Positions 47,839 through 61,807 of a DNA stretch of 64,000 bases are shown here, piece after piece. Source of the stretch: Trichoplax adhaerens (lineage: Eukaryota > Placozoa > Uniplacotomia > Trichoplacea > Trichoplacidae); contig NW_002060946.1 in NCBI RefSeq assembly GCF_000150275.1, forward strand, positions 5,846,667 to 5,910,666, in the 5' to 3' direction. The first letter of the stretch is position 1. Each line of letters starts with the position of its first letter. Below the pieces are notes generated by a model, which saw only the letters and a list, made by a program, of their open reading frames with translations, had not been told where the DNA came from and ran no database searches. The translations under genes and the position numbers were made by a program.

Positions 47839-50800
47839 TTAATGGAGCTGATTAGTGCTTTCAGTTCCACTATCACTGCTAGTTTCATTTGGTATAGAAG
47901 TAGATTTATCCGACACGCTATAAGCCTCGGCATCATGACTTTCAATACCGTTGTTTTGATTAGTCTTAATAATGTTAAATTCCATAGAATCAGGAGCAGA
48001 AACTTCATCATCTTTGCCCGAAGTTGCATAGTAAGGGTTAACAATTCCTTTCGAGAGTGGTTTACTATCAGTTTTGGAATAAAATGAGGAGTGTGGAGTA
48101 GATCCTAGATTGATGAATTATGGAAAAACTTGTATTACACTTCATTTCCAGTATAGATTTACTCTCAATGTTGAGATTATTCTACCATAAAAATAGGATC
48201 AATGCGAAATTGCATACAAAGAAATTCTCACTACGTAGTAAATGCCTGCTAGCTTAAATATTACTTATAATAAAATTTGAATGTGTAATTGTAATGATTT
48301 ACACTAATATCTATCAAAAATTTCTAACCAGTTCAGAAAGCAAATTACAGCTTAAGTAAGAGAGATTACATAAAAATAACGTTAACAAGTTTCAACAATT
48401 GCGTCACTATCCAATATTCTTGTCACAGCTTTCACCAACCTGCTTTACTCGATATATGAGATTGCACGGATGTGACCACTTAATATAGAATAAAAAAGCA
48501 ATAGAAATGAGTTAACAAAATCAGATACGTTACTTGCACATCAAAATAACGACTGCTTATTTTCATACTAGTTTCTTTCATGTTAATTTAACTCAATATT
48601 AGATATTATTATCTACATAACGAATACTTCAATTTCATTTAGAGACACATATAAATGATAGGTTACCATATAGAAAATGTTGCATAAACGTAATGCTAAA
48701 CTAATAAGATATCATTTTAGTTAATTTTCGATATCCTTTAGTAATAGTTAGCGCAATAATGCAGCATAAACGGAAAATTATATCAATGCATGATTATAGT
48801 ATACTATCAGAGACATCAGCATCACTACTGCATTAGCACTCTACAGTATACAGAATTTTTAATGAGCATAAAAATCACTTAATCAATCAGTATATTGGTA
48901 ATTATCACGTCGATTAAGAAGCGAATTACCTGTATTCCGGAATGTTGAACTAGCATAGCCATTTCTGGAATAAAATCCTGATGTACTATTTTCTCTCTTA
49001 TCTTGCCATAACTAATAAATCATTTCAAAGTTTCAGTTGTTACAGGATGTAATGTATTGATTGAATATTGTTAGATAATTCAAGGATAAATATTTATGTG
49101 TTCTTGCAGTTAAGAATACGAGAGATTAAGAAAATTTGATTACAGTTATCTTTAGTGGACACTGAATATAGGACTAGCGCTAAATGCAAAATATTATTAG
49201 ATATACAATAGATCTTGACCTTATCTTGGCTATATCGGAATTTCCTTTTACGAAAGGCGTCAATAATCTATGATAAAATTTAAAAAATATAATTCAATGT
49301 TACTACGTGCTAACAAAATCTGAAATTATTGTTGCTTATCGGTTATATTTTCTAGACTAAACTATGTGATCTCAATTTACCTGCTTATCCATAACGCAAT
49401 GAAATATAAATAATTCGAATCCTTGCAGTGAAACAAAGATCGTAAAGAGGTAGTTAGCTACCACATCTGACTCAATTTGTACAAAGAAAGCAACGATCCA
49501 GCAAAGTCCAAGCAAAGGAAGTAGACAGACTGCATTGCGAATATCGGTCCTACCGGAAGGTAGTAGATGTTAATAATGGTAGATGATTTCATATGTATGA
49601 TTCAAGGAAATTAGGATTGACAACAAAGTATAAGCAGTAAGTATTAAGTAACATTGTGCTACTAGGTGCAGGTTCTAACTTTATAGTTCTTTCCTAGTAA
49701 CATGATTAAACTGTCTGGTATGTAAGCTGCTTCACGATTAATTTAAATTTTAACAATATTTTAATACCTAATAGCTTGATTCCTGTTACGGCCTTGGTTC
49801 ATACGCAAAGCAATTCTGCGCCGTAAGACATAAAGAATGATTCCGAATATTATTACGTTAACCTGCAATTACAGAATTATATTCGTTCAGGTTAAGAACT
49901 TAAGATCAAAGTGGTAGCGAAGCTATCGATCTTAGATTTGTTTTTGCGAATATAAACGTAATTCATACCACTAGAATAGCAGCTAGAGGACCTAAAAATA
50001 TCCATATATGGGTAACCGGTAACCAGCATCTAGGCGTAGCCAAATAATCTGATTTTAGATGTATTCATAACAAGGTGATACCATAGTGCTCACAGTTTAC
50101 ATTTAGTACATAATTTAAAATCTTCGACATCTTATAAATGCTTACATAACGTTATAAGAATAAGCATCTGGCACAACTGCGAAAGTCATTCCACAGATTA
50201 CTGCTGGAGTACCTGAATATAGTGGAATATAATAATTATTTATAGTTTACGGTAATTAGTTTATACATGTAATAGTTATATGGCCAAATTATCGAAATAT
50301 TTTATTACTTTAATCAATAGCTTGATTCATTCATTAGATTTTAAAATATAATGAAATTGCTACAAACGGTCAATGAAATCTAAATTTACTGATGGTAAAT
50401 TAATACAAACTGCAATATAATTTCTCAGCCTGTTTGAGAGTATTAAAATAATTAGACAATTCTTTTAACAGAGATCAAAAGTAGCATTTTATAAACTTTA
50501 AGCAGTGAAAGAAACCTAAAATAGCTTAAGTAAATATGGTCTACAACTGTTAGATTTATTTCAAGTAAAGAAGCGGTAGACATGGATAATTTTTATAATT
50601 TTGTAAAAAGATTTAAATACCCCAGCCTATAAACATATACAGCAGCAAGTAAATTTTCTCTTCTCCAGTAAACACAGTGACCAAAATACGGTAGAGATGG
50701 ATTCCTTCCACCAGCTGCCATGTAAAGACACAGGTAAATAAGTACTGTAATATTACTGTAATTGCAGTACACCAGCCCTACAAATAGTTAATTACAGTCA

Positions 50801-53800
50801 TATTTCAGCCATATCAATATTCAAAAAAATATGCACAAATAATTGAAATATAACAAGCTGTTACGGCTATTCTTAAATCCTTAGGCTAAAAACATTCTTT
50901 GGAATGGCCGTAATAAGGCTATGCTATTTTAGAAAGTTTGAAATGATATCGTATGAGCGCTACCTTATCTCTAGTTATATCCGCCAACGTAATAAAAGAT
51001 ACATTGGAAATCAGGATAGCTAGGGATAGATTGACATGAATGAACCATTTTCGAGTTTTGGGTAAACTGTAATTTAGGGTTGAAATAATTAGTCAGCAAG
51101 TTAATAATAAATTTCTGCATAGAAATAAAATTTTGAAGGTAAATATAGTTATCATCAGCATAATTAGGGCACTGTACCTTAACATTGCGAAGGATGTTAA
51201 AGTTAGTACTATTCCTGTAGCCGATAATGCCACACCAATAACACCAATAATAGCTAAGGCATACTTGTGAGCTTCAAGAGGATTACGATTGCTAGTGGTA
51301 TTTGTATCATTACCATTATCATCAGTGACTGGGGGAGATTCCGTCTAAAACGTACAGTAATACGATAAAAATATTCCATTTTATCTATTCGGATACGACA
51401 TCTGCAGTAGTAATTCAACATTACAATTATTCCTTTTTAAGTCAGTTTTTCAAAACCTGACGGATATAGTACATCTTACAACGGGAAAATTTACTAATAA
51501 ACTCATGGAGATACTCAATCTTTATAATACTATAGCCGATAAAATTACACATTCAATCTAATAAATCTACTTTATCAAAGGTCAATCATTACTAAAGGAT
51601 ACTCATTTTTATGACGATAATTTATGATTTAACCTATCTCAAACATATATTGAAATCTCTTTGATATACTGAGTAAATAAGTTTAAACTACTTGTAATCG
51701 CAAATAAAAATAATGATTTAAAATTTTCAAATATGTGTAGCATCATAAGTCATACAATAGCTCATTTTAAAAAAAATGATTTAAACTTTAGGGATTGTGT
51801 ATAACTTATCAAATGAAGCTATCTAAAAACTTTTGTGTCAAAGTTTTACATGACACCTTGCTTCAATTTAATATGGTCATTGGCAATATAATAATAGTTC
51901 AAGTTAAATAAATTCTTAAAAGCAGAACTTGCGGTAATTTTAAGACTACTTATACCTTTTAACAATTAGCATTGATACTGACCTCAACCCCACCAGCAAT
52001 AACACTATAATCAATGATGTTATATAAAATAGTATCATTCGGGCTTCCCGGTGGGACTTTGCCACCAATTGCAACACAACCAAATATACTTCCGTTTAGT
52101 TTATCCTCTATAAGGTCACTAATATTTCGTGACTCATACGTAAATGTTTTGGATGGTCCTAGCAGCATTTCAGTACCACTTTGGCCAAATAGATCTCCAG
52201 ATAGTTCATACATTATTGCTGAAACTTTAGCGCGCTGTTCTTCCTGCGAATAAATATTATTGAATTTTCTCAGTAAATAACTAAAATTTAGAGTTTAATA
52301 ACAATAAAATTATTCAGCTAGCAGAGTATTTTAAAATATAATGTTATATGAAATAACTGAAAGAAACCATTAAAAAAAATTACGCTATATAATGCTAGAT
52401 TAGCGATGCTAATATTACTGAAATTTTCTGATGAGAATTTGCTAACCTGAATAGGGCAGACAACATCTTTTCCTGTTACCTCGCGCAATATATTAGATGA
52501 GGATCTTAAAAGACACTACAAAATAAATAATTCCAGCGAAGCATATTAAAACACTTTTTATTTGGTTTCTGAACATAACTTAAATTTTACTAAACTTACA
52601 ACTGTAAGATTTTTATATTCATCCTCATTTGATGAACTTTTTCTATCTAGATAAGCTTGATGAATTAGATTTAATGTCGTGATAGACAGATCTTTACTCG
52701 GCACATCACCTTGATGTGATTGTAGAAAACTAGCCATAATGTTCAAGTAGCTCAGAGTGTAATTGATAGCATATTCTCGAGTCATCTGCGGTAAGATATC
52801 ATAAAGATGTTATAGGTATAAAAATTTTAATAATTGCTATTTTTATGCTATCTAGATTCTAACTGCGGAAAGGAACTGATCAAAATTTCAGCTTACATGG
52901 TGGCTGCATGGCTGTAGTATTAAGATTTATTTTTAACTAAAGCTAGCTCATCTCAAACTGGTATCAGATTTTACAATGTCTAATCTTTATCTCATATAGC
53001 AACGGCTACTGAATAAGCTAAGTTGTACAGTCTACTTTACTAAAACTGACATAAATTGATTACAGTCTACCTAAGTTCATTGATACTTGTCTAGATACTG
53101 TATTTTATTGGATATAAGATGATCAAAATAAGCATCTTAGATTTAGATAAGGTAATAAATCGATATTAGCGTGGCAGACGAAATAGACTTACAACTATTT
53201 CATTTACTAACTACTATACAAAAAATTGCATCGAATCATCTAACCCTTTCGTGGATGTCTGCTATGTAGGACGAATAGCAGTTACAAGTGTCAATACCCG
53301 ACCATTGCGAATCTCCTTGGCTCGATCCAATGCAAGACCGCGACAAATTACCTTAGTATATGTATAAAACGATCAAGGTTAGATATTTATTATAGATATC
53401 AATACAAAAATAAATTTAATTCATAAGAGAACCTAGTATGAGAGGAGACCGAAAGTATGCGTTGCATTTATCATAGATGACATCAGAACCCGGAGGCAAA
53501 GCCGGCCATATGATTGAGTTCTTAATATTGCTCTTGCAGTTTTTTGGATCTGTATGAAAAATAACTTGGTTAGCTGTATATAGTAATGGGATCGCTCATC
53601 CAGAGAAAGAGGCTAGAATTAGTTAAATTGCAACTGGTAATATTCGTAAATTAAAATCTACAAGTATGGTTTGCTATGGCGCAAGCAATTTTCAGTAGCT
53701 TTATTAACAAGCTGAGGGGTACAATCTTATTTCTTTATTAATGGCACGCAGTTTCAAGATTATACCCCTCAGCTTGTTACCTTAGTACGTCAAATAGGGA

Positions 53801-56800
53801 ATTTTAAAGTATATAAATAAATGATACAATACAACATATCTATAGACTGAAGAATATAATTGATTGCAGCCAGTAAAAATAGTAATGCAACGCTCCGATA
53901 GCGTTGCATTCTTACCTAAAGTAACTTTACATTCACCATAACTCTGTACCTCTCCAGTTTGACAGCATAGTTTTGGCCTAGGACCTAGATAATTCTTGAT
54001 TGAAGTCTCAATATCTTGTAAAATACTTTTATCCTATTCAGATTACATGAGTAATATTATAATATGTAAGCTGAACCAAGGATTAAAATTGAGTACGACA
54101 TAAGTCATGCATTTATTTCATGTAAGATTGTACTCTATTGAGATACTGACAGTACCTGATCATTACAAGACGAACGAGAAGAAAGAATTTGGCGAATGTC
54201 TAAGATGCACTGAAATAAATTGACCGATAATAAAAGCCTCAGTAATTGTATGACTCTGTTTGGATAATAGAAACATATCTGTAGAGTTAGCTGAATAGAC
54301 AAAATAATCCCCTAATCAATAAATACATACACCAGCTAGCAGATCATTAGTTTCATCTATTTCCGAGCTTTCATTTAATCGGTTATGTGCTATTTGCAAC
54401 CCAACTAGTGCTTGCGCGATGTTAATTTTTTCGTTGTACATAGTCTCTGGTGATGTGTCGACAAATTCAAAGCTATTCTTTAGTAACTGACGCAAATTCT
54501 CGATAAAAACCGGCATAGCTGCATCTTTCGTATCCTATGATTGATATGTTAAGTAAATTGTAGCCTTTTAATATACTTGTATATGCAGATCCAGGCTTGT
54601 AATTGAATCAGTAGTATTTACCGTTCATTTGGTCTCAGAAGTTTAATTAAAATTTTTGTTGACTCTGATTAACAGCTATATCTAGTAATTCGCAAAATTT
54701 GTAAGCAAATTTACCGTTAAATTCTTGACCGATTGCAAAACTTTGATGCTTTGACAAAGGCAAATATTGAACGAAGCTGGATCAGCATAGTACAAAGCAG
54801 TTGGGCGTAAATTACATGTATATGTTGCTCTGCCTTCAATCTCTATATATTAAAATCAAGCAGACTAATGATTAACTGATCATATCGGCAATAGTAGTAA
54901 TTGCAAAAGATTACTCCTCAATCATTACAATATTTATAATATATATCAAAACTTATCAACGTGCAGTAAATTAAGCAACATTAAAATCCTTATTTGACAT
55001 ACAATACACTGATCATGAGACCACTGGAACGCTATTCGTACTAATATTACGGACCTAATGTAGTAATAGTCAAGCTATTGCTTAATTACAATCCCAATTT
55101 TTACTGATATAAAGGTGTTTTAATTCCTGAACCTATACAACTGAAAAAATTATTAGCAGCAGTTTATTAATGATGTAGATGCTATCATTTACCTGCATTA
55201 TCGTATACTGCTCGATTGCTAATACAGTATGAAATCTAGCTCTGATATACAAAGTAGTTACACTCGATAATCATAAGTAGAATAATCATAAAATCCGATC
55301 TTAAATTCTAGCGCAAGTATACCGTAATTTTGGGAAAATTTCGTAAGTACTGTAAAATTAATTAAAGCTGAAAAGGTTATTACTTAATTAAGTTGAACGA
55401 GCTCACGTGGCTCTAGGTTACTAAAATTATGTCCATTTATAATGTATTAACCTATACTGACGATAGAAGATCGTCCGTATTTGAGTCGTACGTAGTAAAT
55501 AACAAGAATAAGCCTGGCATTAAGCTCGTAATTTTAATTTTATGCTACAGATCTCAGCACGTGACACAAGGTTTAAACTTGTGATTTAATGTTGAGCTAG
55601 TAAAATCTTACCTGAATGACTTATTGTGGAGTAGTTTTTGAATTTATCACAAGCCTCTGATTGTACTACACTCTTCGGCATATTGTCTGGTGGTTTCCCA
55701 AATGATTGAGTTACGGGTTTTTTTATACATATACCAGCTATTTCGCCTCCACAAATCCTTGGAAAATTTCGACAAGTAATACCTTCAGCTGGAGCATTTC
55801 AAGAAAAAAATCTAATCTTATTTGGTAATATTGACATACATAATTTTATCATTGATTTTGTTCTTAACATCTAACGTGATTAGAAGCAGCCATAAACCCT
55901 AATAAAGTTTACATTTACAGCATCATTTCAATAAAGATATTGGGAGTAATGTAACTTAACGAGTCTATTACTACAGCTCTTGTATGACTAAATGTCCCTT
56001 ATTAAGGGCAAAGTTACCATTCATAAGCATTATGCATAGAATTTATTATCACTATAAACGTTATAATTTTATTTATCGATTTCCCAGTAAGTCCGTTTCA
56101 AGAATTCATCAAATTTGCGAACGATCTCAAAGGGGATATTTGATGTTCGCTCAGTAACGCTGAAATTTTAGTTATACGCGGTAACTATCGGTAATATATA
56201 ATTTTTACAACTGTATATGACAGTAAAAGTCATATTTTCTACGATATGATAACGGCGCTAAATTTAATTCGCTATTAATTGTAAAGTATGATCGAAAATC
56301 AATCGTAGGTAGATTGCTGCATTGCTTTGAGATCGGTTGATATGGTTATACATCTGGTTATATCTCGGTAGATATTAAATTTGTCGGAAAAAGAATTCGT
56401 TTTGCTTATTCTGCTTTCTTAGCTATCTTGTTTCTTTAATGTGCATTCGCATTAAGATATCATGAAATTGTAGATGTAGACACTACAGATTTATGAAAAG
56501 TGTCTTTAATAGTAATTTTTTCATTATAAGGATGAAAATCAGGCGCAATCAATGAATTCAATAAACGTCAATATTCAGTAATCATTTCAATAAAACGGAT
56601 GCTGATCAATTTTACCGAAAGTATTCTATAAAGCGTACGTGCATATGCGGCAGTATGGGGACCTATACTTTGCTAGAGGATTGTCTTTGATATTATAAAG
56701 AATTTGTTCATTTCTCTTGAAAATAATATAGGTAATTATCGGTACTTACAATTCAAAGGAGAAATAATTGCTAGATCTAAGACAGACAGGCGTGCGTGGT

Positions 56801-57301
56801 ATAATATCATAAAAGTGGCAATGAAAATTTCGTCGATATGTTATTAGGTACGGAAGATATTTTACGGGATAGCTTTAGGAAATAAGGTCCAGAATTACGT
56901 ATTATAGATATTCAAAATCTCAAAAATTAATCCATTTATAGAAAGTAGCGATTTTGAATTACTTCCGGTTTACTAATTCTGTAGCTAGTGGCTATGAAGC
57001 AAGCACAATGCGATTGCGATGTCTAAGTGCGCGTATATACAAAAATGGCGGCTATGAAATCTTTTACAAATTTCGTACTGCTTTATAGGAATAGAACACT
57101 AGTTAGGCACGTTCTTATAAAGTAAGTCAGAGAAAGTAGAATAAAGAACTAAGAGGAGACATAAGTTAACAAGAGAAGAATATTTTATAATGTTACATCG
57201 GTATTAAGCAAGCTATGGTTATTTAAAATTTATAACTTTATTGAAATACCTGTTATTGATGATAAAGCAATAATAATACAACAGGTTAATAACAATTTCA
57301 T
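47839..57301 (-). CDS. Adhesion-type GPCR, gene B of the array
   Basis: Exons, 5' to 3': 57301-57250, 55788-55612, 54842-54715, 54534-54331, 54209-54156, 54033-53916, 53549-53433, 53351-53245, 52785-52600, 52515-52447, 52243-51983, 51344-51178, 51066-50964, 50777-50621, 50212-50146, 50029-49969, 49862-49768, 49549-49381, 49011-48930, 48104-47839. All 20 keep phase; total 879 aa. It has a signal peptide (MKLLLTCCIIIALSSITG), a Cys-rich ectodomain, an HRM-like segment (~245-320, with IIWPALPPGSDVIYDKC and SQWSGIDTCNC), a GAIN-like exon (LLGPSKTFTYESRN..) and seven helices: TM1 IIGVIGVALSATGIVLTL, TM3 LQYLFTCVFTWQLVEGIHLY, TM4 FIGWGTPAVICG, the CWLP loop, TM5 VNVIIFGIILYVL, TM6 LLPLLGLCWIVAFF and TM7 FTIFVSLQGFELFIFHC. 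The tail is Ser/Thr-rich, with many possible phosphorylation sites. Exons of 204, 54, 107, 186, 261 and 61 nt match gene A exactly; A has one extra intron where B has a single 69-nt exon. No GPS motif was found; TM1 follows a Pro/Asn/Thr-rich stalk. Confidence 0.87.
53705..53779. repeat. 24-bp inverted repeat hairpin in a gene B intron
   Basis: Arms 53705-53728 and 53756-53779 are reverse complements except for one base (C against A in the pair, at GGTACAAT/ATTATACC), with a 27-nt loop. The stem includes AAGCTGAGGGGTA. It lies in the intron between the exons at 53433-53549 and 53916-54033. It could be a short MITE-like element or a structured RNA. Confidence 0.85.
53884..53910. promoter_or_regulatory. 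Perfect 11-bp hairpin next to a 5' splice site
   Basis: AATGCAACGCT and AGCGTTGCATT flank a 5-nt loop. On the minus (transcribed) strand the stem starts directly after the GTAAG donor of the 53916-54033 exon of gene B, so it could affect U1 access or splicing of that exon. Confidence 0.75.
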
Positions 57302-58990
57302 GTTGCTTATTGATTTCAGATCAGCGATTTGCTTGAAAAATGCTATTTAATACGATCGAATCGGTTCTATTCCGTTGATAGGGGGTTAGAAATCGATTGG
57401 TAATCCAATGACAAGAAATTGAGGCCAATTTAATCCAATATCTATATATCTACTTGCTAGAAATCCCCGGGAAATAATCACACTATCAATCCACCAAGTA
57501 AGGCCACTTATGTTCAGTAATTTTTATCCGATCTTTGCCGTGACCTATTAAATGGCTTAAATTGAATAATAATCAACTGAAAAATGAGGGACCACGTCTC
57601 AAAATAAATACACTTGCATGAATCACTCGTTAATGGATTTTGGTGGAAAAAAATAACATATGCTGATGTTTGCCATAGCGTTTCTATATCGAATGAAATT
57701 AATCTGCTTTGAAAGTTTGACCCTGTGTACCTTTTTCTCTATCAACTGTAAATTTATACCAATTTAACGTTACTTTATTGTACATTTATTTTTGGGGGGA
57801 AGCTTTCTCTCAACGCTAACTCTAATCATTCCTAGTAATCTTCTTTATCCCATATATTCAATAGGGTAAATAAAATCCTATTCAATATTGAGGGAAATTA
57901 CTTTTGCCAGAGTAGAAAATTGGGGGGGGGGCCATTTTCTGCTCTAGCAGGACAGGCATTAATTCAATACTGCCGTATGTGAACGATATGCTAGTGATAG
58001 TAAAGAGTGTGCGCGTCATTGCAACTGACTGCTCAAAGAATTACAGCAATCTTATTGGATAGCGGCCGTTTATCTTTGTTCAAATCGCGTCAACCAAAGC
58101 GATTGCAATTGACTCATCAAATATTGACGCCACTTAAATAACACGATCTTCATTGGCGATAAATATCAGCAATGATCATGGCACCAATCGATTCTTGGCA
58201 AGGCAACCATGATCGTGATCGCATCGAAAGGGTTTTTATTTATCCTGTCGATCTTAAAACAATTAATTGACTAGGATAAGCAGGACACAGTTTTATTAAT
58301 CTGGCTAGCTGGCCTTTTAAGCCAAGATAATCCCAAATCGTAGCACTTTAATCTAATCGATAACGTAAACGAAAAGAACGAATTTCTACTTGTTATTCGT
58401 TTACCTCTAGAGTCTGTAGAGCATGCAGAAGCGGCGATATAAAGTAGCTGTATGTATAGATGTGCATAAAATGAACTGGTTAGCTTCTTATAATGTATCG
58501 TATAATTTATAAAATACTTTAACCGGCAATTCGATCAGGTATTTTTATACTGTTAGAGTTTATTTACTGCTTATAAAAAAAATGAAATTCTAGTCAAACT
58601 TCATGTCATGCGTCATACGCATAAATGTCGCTATCATTCCGGCCGCATAGGTAGTTAGTGTAGATCTAATTTTACTATTTTATCAAGGATAACTGCAGTA
58701 CTAAGTCAACGCGTTTTTTTCTTGCTTACTCTTATAATCAGTCATAGACAGTACTGTAAAGTAAAATGGACAAGTACGTTCAGCATGCGAAGTATAACGA
58801 GCGAGGTTTCTACCAGTGATATTAAACTTAGTGCCCGTGATAAAATTGGGCGTTGAAAATAAATTATACCAAAGAAGGATTGCTTCATCATAGAATATTA
58901 TGACGTAAGTTTGACGTTGGTGTGGGTTAAAGTTAGGTAGGCTAGAAAAATACTGTACACGTAGTCATAGCGATATTTTTTTATCAACAG
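57302..58990. other. Upstream of gene B; no gene supported
   Basis: Should contain the gene B promoter, which I cannot delimit. Includes a run of 10 G at about 57922-57931, unusual in this AT-rich window, and a GC-richer stretch at 58000-58420. An ATG at about 58768 (MDKYVQHAKYNER) in good context leads to no provable exon chain. Confidence 0.4.
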
Positions 58991-59039
58991 AGAAAGTAAC
59001 GCCGGATGAAAAGTGTTGTACAGTATGTTTTATTTGCAG

Positions 59040-59156
59040 TATCAAGGAGAAAGAATCCAACGCTGGATAGTGGACATTGCACTAGCTTTAGTTACAGATT
59101 TATTAATCTTATTTCAAGATCAATTAGCATGCCATCACCAAAATAGGAGTCCTGAG
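59040..59156 (+). other. Orphan exon-like segment
   Basis: An open 39-codon segment is framed by a strong acceptor (GTTTTATTTGCAG) and a donor (GAG/GTAATG). It encodes YQGERIQRWIVDIALALV and on to HHQNRSPE, phase 0 at both ends. No partner exons were found. An overlapping frame starting at an ATG about 27 bp before the acceptor is also open, so the coding call is weak. Confidence 0.25.
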
Positions 59157-59508
59157 GTAATGCTACGCTGTCCAGTGGCAAGCATATATATACAATAGAG
59201 TCGATAATTAACTTCAATGATAGCTTACAGCATAAAAATAAGGCATTAAAACGGTCACAATCTTACAATATGGTGGATATAACTCGTTTAGCGTTGGTTT
59301 TGTGTTTGTTAAATGATGTTGTGTTTAGGTTAAATACAACTCCAAAACTCTAACATCGCTCGTGCAATACTACTAAACGTATAAGAGAAAATGCTATGGC
59401 ATGAAATGCAATGCAATCGACCAATTTCAATAGGACCGGTAATAAGGTAGCTAAAAAGACTTAAATAAGGTAGACAAATCTCATACTATATTACGATACT
59501 AATAAAGT

Positions 59509-59811
59509 TTATACTATCATTAAAAATATATCGCATGTTCTATTTTTATTAACTGAAAGCCATTCGACATTGAAACAACGTAATGATAATAGTAAATGCT
59601 GGTAATTACTGTCTCTCATTAAGGAAGAAATGATCATCCATTTCACAAGTGTGTCAATGCATAACCGTTTAATTTCATTAGATACATGTTGGATATTAAT
59701 TGACAAGCCATCAATAGATTTTAAATTGCTACATATAGCCACGTATAGTGGGAAATGCTGTATTTGACATTGAAGAAGACGAAAATCGATAGCTAGAGAT
59801 AGATCATGCAT
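59509..59811 (-). other. Open frame of unclear status
   Basis: A 100-codon minus-strand frame (starts MHDLSLAIDFRLLQCQIQ) is preceded by an AAAG acceptor-like sequence. Helical-looking, with Cys, Trp and Leu as in real protein, but no splice chain to neighbours could be closed in phase and no family is recognised. Confidence 0.3.
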
Positions 59812-61657
59812 CTTTGATGAATTATTTTTATACCTTTATGTCATTTAGGCGATTTAAACTCCTTTCATTGCTAATACGCTTATAATATTACATAATGGCT
59901 AGTTAAAACCTACACTGACCGAACTATACAAAATAAGTTGATATACAAACCTTTTATTTCAACAATATTATATATTATCAGATATAGCATTGTATCATCG
60001 ATATTGAAATAAAATAAGTCAAGCATAATATAATTATTTAGGACTGAAGCACATCAACAAAGTATATGATAGATAGATATATTCTAACTGCCAATGTGCC
60101 GATTAGAATATTCTTCGGTGCTACATATAGAAGGATTAAATCAAATGATACAGAATGAATTTGCAAAAATCATGCTACAATAGTATCGGTTTTAAATTCT
60201 CAGAAATTATAGGTAATTACCTGTTCAAGCCCGATGAAGTGCCAAACAACATTTTTAATATTTTTGTATAAAGGTTACACACATGTTCCTTGATGATTGC
60301 TCAAGCATTCTGCTCTATATTGTAGAAAGAATTAACACTCTATTTTGTTTATGTGCTAGTTTGAGGCTACTGAATAATGATTCTATTAAACTACACTAGT
60401 GCTAATGATAGTGAAATGAATGCCTCTTTTTCGATATCTTATAGAATATGATTTAACCGATGGAAACAGCATAAAATAATCTAAGTAGCCTTTTATACGC
60501 TATGTTATAAAGTCTTAACAGTGACGCACCACTACGAATTGGTATTGACGATGTCCAAGAGCTTACTGATCATCATCACTGAGATAGATAAGTGAAACAA
60601 GCGTATTTTTTTCTGAAATATGTTTTGCTTATCCTAATCAATTGCGCGAATGTTGGATTTTAATTAAGGCCTGGCAATATTTCATATAAGAACCAGCAAA
60701 AATTTTTCTGTCCAATGTGTCACTATTGTGCATTATTGGAAATGAAGCCAGTAAGAAGACATAAAGCTATTTAGGAAAGCTTTTGTTCAATACAGCGCAT
60801 AGTTAGGGATATGATAACCGACTGACAATATCACTTATTGCCTCTTTACCTTGTCTTTTAAATTCGTAAATGATGTATTTCAAATTTAAACAATTTGTGG
60901 GATGTATGTTAAACATAAACAGATTTTAGACAGCTTGCGCGGTTTTATAAATACTGTAGTAAACTTTACTATGGCCTGCTTCAATCTTACTCAGTTTACT
61001 CTAGATGAATATAGTTAGAAGGTTTATTTGTTGCTGTTGGTACGCAAATTTCATTAACGCCAATATTGATACAATTTCAGACTAAACGGTTAGGATTTTA
61101 GAGCGTATAATGGTACTGTAAATTATTCCTAGTAAGTACTGAATGAAATAATATATTCTCCTATAATGATGAATCACAGAATTTCATAACTTATAATTTT
61201 AGATGAAAGGTTCAACTATAAAATTCTCTAATACAATACATAATTCTGATGATTCTTCACAGCCAAAATAAGAATTTTTTTAATGGCTTATTACTGGTCT
61301 ATTTAAAATTTAATAAAATATTTATAAAAAAAATATCATCTTTATAGTCAAAACTAGATAAAATGCGACGTATAAGACAACGGGCAACTAACTGCGAAAT
61401 TTCAATATGTCGAATCTTAATAAGTCAGTCGCGCACGATTCATTTTTACTATCCATCAATATTTATCATGCAAATTAGAATAGGCAATATTTTATTTTCG
61501 GTCGCAAAGTATCCAATGAAACAATCTCTCTAATGGATCTAGCTAATGCGGGGGTGGTATATAGGTCCAAAGTTTTCTTAGAATCTAAGGCCAGATTGTC
61601 TTGTACATTAATTTAAAATACTTATAGTTCAATTATTCACCCCTCTTGAGAAATTAC

Positions 61658-61807
61658 CAATTGCATTGAAATTGTAATTGGCATAGTGAGATTATTGTCA
61701 TACTGCATATCATTAAATCTATGATTCAATTCTTTAATACAGTAGAGCAGAAAACTATATTTCATGTAGACAAGGTATTTTGATCTGGACTGTTTATTCA
61801 ATAATTC
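61658..61807 (-). other. Orphan exon-like segment
   Basis: A 50-codon open stretch (ELLNKQSRSKYLVYMKYSF..) between an ACAACAG acceptor and a GTAATT donor, phase 0 at both ends. It lies just downstream of receptor gene C. I found no linked exons. Confidence 0.3.

Noticed and set aside
47811-48087. Long open frames on both strands at the 3' end of gene B
   Set aside because: They are shadows of the true tail exon (47839-48104, minus strand, a different frame), which joins in phase to the exon at 48930-49011 and ends in TAA.
60221-60916. Chain of minus-strand pieces starting MFNIHPTNC
   Set aside because: On recount the second piece ends in phase 2 while the next open stretch (59509-59811) needs phase 0, so the chain does not close.
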